DNA from: Colwellia sp. PAMC 20917
GTDB lineage: Bacteria; Pseudomonadota; Gammaproteobacteria; Enterobacterales; Alteromonadaceae
Direction of reading: 5' to 3'
NCBI RefSeq assembly: GCF_001767295.1
Contig: NZ_CP014944.1
Span: 62,001-126,000, forward strand
Length of the DNA stretch: 64,000 bases
Made by a program: the position numbers and the translations under genes. This document shows, in pieces, positions 57,903 to 64,000 of this stretch (position 1 is the first letter of the stretch; each line of letters starts with the position of its first letter). Below the pieces are notes generated by a model that was not told where the DNA came from, made no database searches, and was given only the letters and a program-made list of their open reading frames with translations.

Positions 57903-58125
57903 TTAGGTGCCCTTTCTTAGTTATACCCCTATTAAATATATATGATGATTGAAATTAAGCATAATTATTTATTATTTACTGATGTAAAAATAAACAGCAG
58001 GATAAACTGCCATTAGGTAAGCTATACCTAACGCCCTTTTATTTAATAAGTGTTTATATCCCTATCTAGGTTTGGTGCGAACACCGGGTATGGTATCGGT
58101 TAATACCGATACCTCCACTAAGCAA
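57903..58125. other. Intergenic region with two inverted repeats
   Basis: A perfect 9-bp inverted repeat (ggtatcggt-taat-accgatacc, 58092-58113) lies just behind the PepSY gene and may end its transcript, although no T-run follows. A second small palindrome, taggta-agcta-taccta, is near 58014-58030. No gene seen. Confidence 0.4.
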
Positions 58126-58725
58126 TTACTCTCTATTTTTAATATAAAGCCTGATACCAAAGGTGGTTAGGGTTGCTAATAGTAATAAACCTAAAACGCC
58201 AAAAACTAAATTTACATTTTTAAATGGCGTCCATTGAAGGTAATGAATTTTATAAAGTCTGTTAATTAACTTAGTATCATCGCCCTTCTGGCTTAATCTT
58301 AAGCTTACCCAATCAAGATTTATTTCAACACCTGTGCTAGTTTTTGCATTTGTTCCATCAATAGAAATAATGTCGCCATAACGCTCTTTATTTTCTGAAA
58401 GCGCATCATCAATAAGGCGTTTATATTCTAACTTAGTTGGCAACCCTTTAACTTGAAGCGTAACAGGGTCTAAATGTTCCGTTTTTCCTTGCGATTTAAC
58501 CAATAAATGATGCCCTAAAATAGTTTTGATGAGTTTAACTTCACTCCAATTTTCTTTTGGATCAACTAATAACTGTGTTGCTAGGGGATAAGTTTTTAAT
58601 GATAATTGTTCATAAGCCCCTTTGTAGCCGGGTTTAATAAAAAATATGACCCCGGTAATTGTCCAACCAAACATTGGTAATATGAGGATTAAACCTATGA
58701 ATCTATGTATTTTTCTACTTGTCAT
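58126..58725 (-). CDS. PepSY-associated membrane protein
   Basis: A 199-residue protein with an N-terminal membrane segment (HRFIGLILILPMFGWTITGVIFF), a periplasmic PepSY-like region including a second PepSY-type motif, the conserved KIHYLQWTPFKNVNLVFG segment, and a C-terminal membrane helix ending in basic residues. This is the short PepSY transmembrane type often found near iron uptake or reductase genes, but no such gene is adjacent. Function unknown. Confidence 0.8.
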   Translation of the reverse strand: MTSRKIHRFIGLILILPMFGWTITGVIFFIKPGYKGAYEQLSLKTYPLATQLLVDPKENWSEVKLIKTILGHHLLVKSQGKTEHLDPVTLQVKGLPTKLEYKRLIDDALSENKERYGDIISIDGTNAKTSTGVEINLDWVSLRLSQKGDDTKLINRLYKIHYLQWTPFKNVNLVFGVLGLLLLATLTTFGIRLYIKNRE

Positions 58726-58835
58726 TTTATCTATCTTATTGTTGGAGACTGAAATCTTAATTGCATAATAACAGCAATAACCCGCTCATTAGTAAAATGC
58801 AATGAGATGGAGTTAAGCGCTACAATTAATGAATG

Positions 58836-58994
58836 CTACTTATTAGTAGGTTTGTTATGTATAGGTTTAATAAGTGGCTGTGAAAAACGCAACAGTAACA
58901 GTAAGCCTATAATTGCCGCTGCAAAGAAAAGGTACTCACCAAAAGTGCAGTTATCTTGCTGTATTTCTCGATGTTACTTTTTTAATCTAGCCAT
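58836..58994 (-). pseudogene. Possible remnant of a small membrane protein gene
   Basis: From the ATG at 58994 the frame reads MARLKK, TAA, then 45 residues (HREIQQDNCTFGEYLFFAAA...) with a good hydrophobic segment, to TAG. It lies upstream of the PepSY gene on the same strand. The hydrophobic pattern suggests a real small protein that has lost its frame by one stop codon, but chance cannot be excluded. Confidence 0.25.
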
Positions 58995-59036
58995 TTTAGC
59001 CTCATTGAGACTGACTGTTTTGATACACGGTTGACA

Positions 59037-59603
59037 TTATTCATTAATGGTTATTATTTTAGGTCGGTAAAGTGAGCCCAAAATGCCCCCAAAGAGATTT
59101 TTATAGATCGCTTCTATCTCTTCTTTGGAGATACTGCCACCATGTATTAGCATTTCAAGTACCTCACCTGGCTCTTTAACAAGGTAACCAGAAGAACTAA
59201 AGCCATTATTTAAATAGAATGCTTTTCGTTTTACTCGTTGTGAATAATTTTGTTGTTGTACTTGAAGTTCTTCAATATTTAATACAACTCTGTTTTCATG
59301 CTTCTCTTTCAATGCGTCTAATACCTTACTCCCATAACCAGACGAACGCTGATCCTCTGCTATAGCAAAGAAATGAACAAAGACAATATCTTTATACTCG
59401 GTAAGATAGATTAAACCAATCCAGTTATTATTTTCATAAAGAACGCTAAAGCCGTCCTTCCCTTTTCTTAATATGAAGCGAAGCAACCAAGAAGGAACAC
59501 GCCTTACTGTCGTAAAAGCCTCTTTATAAAGCTCAATAACATTTCTATAATTAACGTCATATTTAGAAAGTGGGCTGAATTTTATGCTCATAGTATTACT
59601 CAT
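59037..59603 (-). CDS. GNAT-family N-acetyltransferase
   Basis: A 188-residue acetyltransferase. FVHFFAIAEDQRSSGYGSKVLDAL is the acetyl-CoA-binding motif A, with beta strands before (NWIGLIYLTEY) and RKAFYLNNGFSSSGY as motif B. Two in-frame ATGs, at 59603 and 59591, both follow AAGGAT; the second has the better spacing, so the start is uncertain by four codons. Target unknown. Single gene next to the accessory region. Confidence 0.82.
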   Translation of the reverse strand: MSNTMSIKFSPLSKYDVNYRNVIELYKEAFTTVRRVPSWLLRFILRKGKDGFSVLYENNNWIGLIYLTEYKDIVFVHFFAIAEDQRSSGYGSKVLDALKEKHENRVVLNIEELQVQQQNYSQRVKRKAFYLNNGFSSSGYLVKEPGEVLEMLIHGGSISKEEIEAIYKNLFGGILGSLYRPKIITINE

Positions 59604-59974
59604 ATCCTTTGAATCTATTGATTAGCAGTCAGGGCTTTTGTACCTTAGCCGTATATGTTTTTAAAGTGCTTGTGCTTTTACTAACATCGTTAGATATTTA
59701 ACCACTCCATGGCTAAGCCAATATAAATACGCACAACCAAAAGTAACGCGTTACCTTTAAGTTATTGATATAGTTGTTACTTATTAAATCACTTTATAAA
59801 AAGCATAACATTGAGGATTAACATCCATTTTAGGTTTCACTGCTTAACATGGCTTTAAGCAATGAAAATTTAGTCCATTTATCGCTAATTGACGTCGGAT
59901 CAATAGCGATAAATTTTTACTACTAGGCTACCTAAATAATAAGTTAGGTCTACAAATTGAAAAAAAACTTCTAG
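59604..59974. other. Intergenic region with a strong hairpin
   Basis: The sequence at 59881-59910 forms atcgcta / tagcgat plus inner ttga / tcaa pairs. It lies behind the aminotransferase gene and may end its transcript, though no clear T-run is present on the minus strand. No gene seen in these 371 bases. Confidence 0.45.
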
Positions 59975-61300
59975 TTACTGCGCGTTAATCGCGGCGCTCA
60001 TTGATTGCTCAGCAACTTGCTCTAACCACTTAAGATCGACAGTTTGGTGGGCTTCACAAATAAACCAAGGTTCACGTGAATCCGGCTCTAACATAACGCC
60101 ATTGTCGATTAAGTTAAGCGCGAATTGCGTATAAAGATCACTGTTAGTTTTTTTCCAATCACGATAATTTTGTGGTACTTCACTACCAAAATGTACGCCA
60201 AACATTGCATCGGGTCCTGCAAAACAATGTTCAATATCAAATTTTGTAAACACTCTTGAGAGTAACGCTTGAATTTTTTGACCTACTGTCGCAATCGTTT
60301 CAAGTGCATCGGTTTCTTTAAGCACGGTTAATGTCGCTTTAGCTGCGCTCAGTGCCACCATATTAGCGGTATAAGTGCCGCCGTGAGTTACCCCGTCTTT
60401 TGCAAATGATATAGCATCCATAACATTAGCTTTACCACCAAAAGCAGCAATCGGGTAACCGTTGCCCATAGCCTTTGCATACGTGGTTAAATCAGCATAG
60501 ATACCATATAAGGCTTGTGCTCCGCCCTTGGCAACACGAAAACCCGTTTTGACTTCGTCCATAATGAGCAAAGAACCATTGGTATCACAAGTGTCACGCA
60601 ACTTTTGCATATAGGCTTGCGTTGAGGCAATCGAACCACAGTTACCCATGATAGGTTCAATCAATATAGCCGCAATATCATGACCATGTTCAGCGAAAAC
60701 AGTATCGATAGCTTTAAAATCGTTAAGCGGTACACTTACTTGATGTTCACGCGTACTTTGTGGGATACCTGCGCCAAAAGGTATAATTTCAGGCGCGTTT
60801 TCATCAGTGATTTCCCAGTTATCTACATCAGATTTCCACATCACTTCATCATGCAGTCCATGAAAGCCACCTTCAACCACGACTATTTTATTACGTTTTG
60901 TAAATCCACGAGCGGTGCGCACTGCGCCAATAACCGCTTCGGTACCTGAATTAGCAAAGCGCATTTTATCGATATTAGGGCAAAGTGACTTCACCAATTC
61001 AACCACATCAGAATCAAGACCGGTAGAGAAACCCGAAATGGTGCCAACGCTAGTGATCGCGTTAATCACTTCATTGTCTACGCGTTCGTCACGATAACCA
61101 AGAATAATTGGGCCATAGGCTAAACGAAAATCAACAAACGTTTGTTGATCACAATCGGTGATGGTACAGCCTTTCATGCTGCTTAAAAATACGGTGTTTT
61201 CTTCACCCCAATAACGGTAGCTGTCTGCAACCCCTAACGGCATATTTTCGTGGGCTCTTTTTAGCATAGCATTGCTTTGGGGCTTAAGTGGTTTAGTCAT
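59975..61300 (-). CDS. Class III aminotransferase (glutamate-1-semialdehyde aminomutase-like)
   Basis: A 441-residue PLP enzyme. FANSGTEAVIGAVRTARG binds the cofactor phosphate, GGFHGLHDEVMW, LLIMDEVKTGFR (PLP aspartate) and TTYAKAMGNGYPIAAFGG (Schiff-base lysine) follow the class III plan. It resembles the GSA-aminomutase branch but lacks the heme-pathway context. Together with the nearby BCCT-like transporter, porin and GMC oxidoreductase, it more likely acts on an amino compound derived from the transported substrate; the reaction is not known. Confidence 0.82.
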   Translation of the reverse strand: MTKPLKPQSNAMLKRAHENMPLGVADSYRYWGEENTVFLSSMKGCTITDCDQQTFVDFRLAYGPIILGYRDERVDNEVINAITSVGTISGFSTGLDSDVVELVKSLCPNIDKMRFANSGTEAVIGAVRTARGFTKRNKIVVVEGGFHGLHDEVMWKSDVDNWEITDENAPEIIPFGAGIPQSTREHQVSVPLNDFKAIDTVFAEHGHDIAAILIEPIMGNCGSIASTQAYMQKLRDTCDTNGSLLIMDEVKTGFRVAKGGAQALYGIYADLTTYAKAMGNGYPIAAFGGKANVMDAISFAKDGVTHGGTYTANMVALSAAKATLTVLKETDALETIATVGQKIQALLSRVFTKFDIEHCFAGPDAMFGVHFGSEVPQNYRDWKKTNSDLYTQFALNLIDNGVMLEPDSREPWFICEAHQTVDLKWLEQVAEQSMSAAINAQ

Positions 61301-61507
61301 GATCGCTCTTTATATCACTGAATGTTTTAAACATTAATTAACGTAAATTTTATCGGGTGATAATACAGGGATAGCGCAATTTCAGGAAGAGTAAATCTTT
61401 TAATTAGTCAGGTATTCGTCTTTTAAAGGGGTAAATTAGCTAATAAAGTCATGGTCATTGGGTATAACCAAGCCTAAAAACTACAGTTGCTGTTTATCCA
61501 TAACACT

Positions 61508-61539
61508 AAAAAAAGCCTCAGTGATAACCACTGAGGCTT
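61508..61539 (-). terminator. Terminator behind the TorF-family porin gene
   Basis: A perfect 11-bp stem aagcctcagtg / cactgaggctt, loop ataac, preceded on the plus strand by seven A, i.e. a T-run on the minus strand. The rest of 61301-61599 holds no gene. Confidence 0.9.
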
Positions 61540-61599
61540 AGATAATAAGTCGATAGCTCATTGAACTACCTACAATAAACGTTACTTAATCCAATACAA

Positions 61600-62304
61600 T
61601 TATAAGCTGAAGGTATGAGATACAGATAACACGACACGGGTATCAGCCAAATCAATGTTCATATTTGTATCTTCAAGAGCAAGATCAACATCAAAGCCGT
61701 TCCAATTGGTCATATATTCAACGCGGTAATGGTTGTAAGCATCTTTAGCGTTCCACGACCATTTATCTTTATTCGCTGATATTGAACGATCAAAACTTAC
61801 CTTAATATTATGACCCGGTTTAACTTCAAACGTATGAGCAACCATAGCAATATAATGATTAACATCAAGACCAAAATAATCCCAGCTATACCAAAAGTTT
61901 ACTTCACTGTTACCCATTGATGAACTGTAGCCAAATTTTGCATAAGCTTCAGGATAGTTGTATGTATCTGACACGTTATCGCCGTGGTACGTATAGTAAG
62001 CAATACCTGCATCTAGTCCTATTTTTTCGTTAAGTTGAAAATATTGACCAACATAGGCATCCCACTCAATGTTAGTGTCTTCATAGCGACCAAAGTCAAC
62101 GTTTGACGCCCAAGTTCCAGCATAAAAGCCGCTATCATCTGCATAATCCAAACTCGCTTGTAATGCTGGATCGTTGCCTGTTTGGCTAACACCGTTAAAG
62201 GTATAATCAGAGGCTATGTTAACCGTTGCAGACACATCAGCTAGTGCGGTAGAAGATAATGTTATTAGACAACTTGCGGCTATAGCTATAATACTTTTAT
62301 TCAT
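61600..62304 (-). CDS. TorF-family putative porin
   Basis: A 234-residue outer-membrane protein. The signal peptide IIAIAASCLITLSSTALA is cleaved before DVSATV. ASDYTFNGVSQTGNDPALQASLDY and GFYAGTWASNVDFG are hallmark segments of this family (also called conserved hypothetical protein TIGR02001), and the protein ends in VVLSVSHTFSL, a beta-barrel with terminal aromatic pattern. It is 45 bases behind the BCCT-like gene, so it may let the same substrate through the outer membrane. Confidence 0.88.
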   Translation of the reverse strand: MNKSIIAIAASCLITLSSTALADVSATVNIASDYTFNGVSQTGNDPALQASLDYADDSGFYAGTWASNVDFGRYEDTNIEWDAYVGQYFQLNEKIGLDAGIAYYTYHGDNVSDTYNYPEAYAKFGYSSSMGNSEVNFWYSWDYFGLDVNHYIAMVAHTFEVKPGHNIKVSFDRSISANKDKWSWNAKDAYNHYRVEYMTNWNGFDVDLALEDTNMNIDLADTRVVLSVSHTFSL

Positions 62305-62349
62305 TTAGTTTCTCTTTTTATTTAGTATTCAAATACAAAATGGTCGGTG

Positions 62350-63567
62350 CTATTCGACTAATTCGATTTTAGTAAAATCAATTTTATTTTCTTTCGGTGA
62401 ACGCTCAATTTCGCTAACGGCTTTAAACTTGTTAAACAGGATATAACCAAAGCAAGTAAAAAAGAGTCCAATAACGACTGCGCCAACCCATTGGATTTGC
62501 AAGAAATCTAATTTAAATAACAGGGTAAGTAAACTAAGAGCAATTAAATTGCCGAAGAAATATTTCACTCTGCCCAGCCTTGCAACACTCAAGTTCAAAT
62601 TATCTGTATAGAGACGGATCAATGAATCAAGTGAGTTAATAACGAAGGTTATGCCAACAAATGCCATCGCGATATTATAGAAACCAGCGGTCTCTAGCCC
62701 ATTTGCACTGTAGTAATACAGTACTGAGAACCATATGGCGATTGGAATAGAAGGAAAAACCAACATCGCTGCCAATACTTGATAAGTACGAAGACCTCCA
62801 ACAAAACGAGAAGTAAACTGGCCAATCATAATGCTCCAAGCAAACCACCAATAAAGGTAAAATTCATGGTAATCATTAAGAGGCAAAGCAAATTCGTGGA
62901 TATTACCAAAATAACCGCCAATCATCGCGATAGTGTTGACAAACTCCCCAATACTTGAGGTTTCTGAAAGAAAAGCCCCACCCCACATTAGACCAATCAA
63001 TGCCAAAAATAACCATGTAGTTGCCAAACTTAATATTTTTACGTAACGAATATTAGTACTTGAATAAACCGCTGCAGCTATGACTAAAAATACAATCAAA
63101 TAGAAGCTACTAACAATAGATTCACCATCGCCAAGTTCTGGCATATACCAAGGTAAATTGGTTAATAATAAATAGGCGGTAAAAGCACAGGTACCAATAA
63201 TAACTACGTTATTTACCAGTTTAACCAGTGGGATTTCAAAAAAACGAACACGAGGTTCAATCACACAAAAATAGAAACAAGTTAGAAAGTAAAATCCCCA
63301 GATAAGAAATGCCCAGTAGCCAAACTCTATGGCCAACGGGTTAGTAAATCCATATTCGGGGTTGGTTGCTAAATCAGCATATCCGGCAAATTCGGTTAAC
63401 GGAAACATGATCAAGCCAACATCTAGCCCAGAGGTAAACAAAATAGCAATAAAGGTAAATGTTTTAACCGGTGTTACACCGACACAGCGAATATTGCCCC
63501 ACCGATATAATACAAAGGCGATGGCGGTAAAGGTAAATAACAGCCCAGCTGTTAACCATGTAGTCAT
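62350..63567 (-). CDS. BCCT-like transporter (short form)
   Basis: A 405-residue protein with about eleven to twelve hydrophobic segments. YWWFAWSIMIGQFTSRF resembles the tryptophan-rich substrate segment of betaine/choline/carnitine transporters, and EFGYWAFLIWGFYF precedes it. It is about 100 residues shorter than usual BCCT proteins and clearly divergent, so the exact family should be tested. Its neighbours, a GMC oxidoreductase upstream and a porin downstream on the same strand, suggest uptake of a choline-like compound. Confidence 0.65.
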   Translation of the reverse strand: MTTWLTAGLLFTFTAIAFVLYRWGNIRCVGVTPVKTFTFIAILFTSGLDVGLIMFPLTEFAGYADLATNPEYGFTNPLAIEFGYWAFLIWGFYFLTCFYFCVIEPRVRFFEIPLVKLVNNVVIIGTCAFTAYLLLTNLPWYMPELGDGESIVSSFYLIVFLVIAAAVYSSTNIRYVKILSLATTWLFLALIGLMWGGAFLSETSSIGEFVNTIAMIGGYFGNIHEFALPLNDYHEFYLYWWFAWSIMIGQFTSRFVGGLRTYQVLAAMLVFPSIPIAIWFSVLYYYSANGLETAGFYNIAMAFVGITFVINSLDSLIRLYTDNLNLSVARLGRVKYFFGNLIALSLLTLLFKLDFLQIQWVGAVVIGLFFTCFGYILFNKFKAVSEIERSPKENKIDFTKIELVE

Positions 63568-63770
63568 AGTTCTCTCCTGAGCAAGGTATTAATTAATATA
63601 AACAAGTAGTACTCCTCTTTGAGGTTTATAAAAGTACACGGCAAATTTAAGCTGAAGATTTCAATTGTCGCCATCATGAAAATATCTTGATGGCGAAAAT
63701 TAAGATCTAACCGTGTACTGACGATTAACGTTAGTTAATTTTTAGATTTGGCTTTAGTGCGCAGTTGCTA

Positions 63771-64000
63771 TTAATTTTGCACTAAGCTAACAGGGGCGTT
63801 TGATGGCGATAAAACTTCTCGGCCACGAATAATATCGGCGGAACGTTCGGCGACCATTATGGTTGGTGCATTTAAATTACCGTTAGGAATAGTTGGAAAT
63901 ATTGACGAATCAACAACCCTTAACCCTTCAATACCATGTACTCGGGTTTGGGGATCTACAACCGACAATGCATCTGTGCCCATTTTGCATGAACATGACG
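63771..64000 (-). CDS. GMC oxidoreductase (choline dehydrogenase-like), C-terminal part
   Basis: The last 75 residues of a flavin-dependent alcohol dehydrogenase; the gene continues beyond the window edge. [39 protein letters not shown] is the highly conserved GMC C-terminal segment, including the aspartate-serine stretch near FAD and the asparagine of the active site, followed by [14 protein letters not shown]. It is the first visible gene of the minus-strand module with the BCCT-like transporter. Choline as substrate is inferred. Confidence 0.88.
   Translation of the reverse strand, partial: SCSCKMGTDALSVVDPQTRVHGIEGLRVVDSSIFPTIPNGNLNAPTIMVAERSADIIRGREVLSPSNAPVSLVQN

Noticed and set aside
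58807-59034. 75-residue plus-strand ORF with a lipoprotein-like start
   Set aside because: No ribosome site, no recognisable domain and a low-complexity tail. The opposite strand gives a more protein-like small ORF, so I do not call this a gene.

Overview
The window looks like a chromosome segment of a low-GC marine gammaproteobacterium of the Alteromonadales, most likely Colwellia or a close relative. The clues are the AT-rich codon use, an Oar-type TonB-dependent receptor, and tandem genes for a monomeric and a dimeric NADP-isocitrate dehydrogenase. That tandem arrangement is known from the psychrophile Colwellia maris. This assignment is inference from content, because no database search was possible.

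Layout. 1-11.4 kb: the tail of a sodium:alanine symporter, a small zinc-ribbon membrane protein, yeaC and a DUF349 protein, then ansA-sppA facing a YdjA-type nitroreductase and a GNAT enzyme, then asnS. 11.4-16.5 kb: biotin synthesis, bioA divergent from bioBFCD, with a BirA-like operator between them. 16.7-17.3 kb: an orphan HicB-like protein with a phased repeat array upstream. 17.6-37.2 kb: a large nucleic-acid and nucleoside scavenging locus. It holds a RutR-like TetR regulator, two endonuclease/exonuclease/phosphatase proteins, an alkaline phosphatase, an Oar-type receptor, cdd-deoA, udk-nupC-deoC-tdk-upp, deoB, deoD, add and a purine-type phosphoribosyltransferase. Four copies of a RutR-type operator (TTGACCAnnTGGTCAA) sit in front of the main transcription units, which suggests one regulon. 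37.4-49.7 kb: the two isocitrate dehydrogenases, an RRM protein, a cold-shock-domain protein with a membrane anchor, a lone tyrosine recombinase behind two overlapping hairpins, an M23 peptidase, a double-domain PTPS/QueD-like protein, pyrC, yejKLM and tRNA-Pro(GGG).

49.7-59 kb is an accessory region beginning just after tRNA-Pro. It holds remnants of an integron-type cassette array with two attC-like sites. The cassettes are a TonB-domain lipoprotein, a ParDE-type toxin-antitoxin pair, a gamma-glutamylcyclotransferase-like gene and an ORF with an in-frame stop. An IS110/IS1111-group element sits precisely in one attC site, and its 3' non-coding region contains a 10-nt match to the attC target, as expected for a bridge/seek RNA. 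A second copy is truncated. Next to the array, a sensor histidine kinase gene is split by an IS200/IS605 element whose exact ends can be read; removing it restores one 584-residue kinase. The TnpA of this element has an in-frame amber codon ahead of its catalytic tyrosine, and its TnpB lacks the usual RuvC-II glutamate.

59-64 kb: a GNAT enzyme, then a module on the minus strand that seems to handle a quaternary-amine type compound: GMC oxidoreductase (partial), BCCT-like transporter, TorF-family porin and class III aminotransferase.
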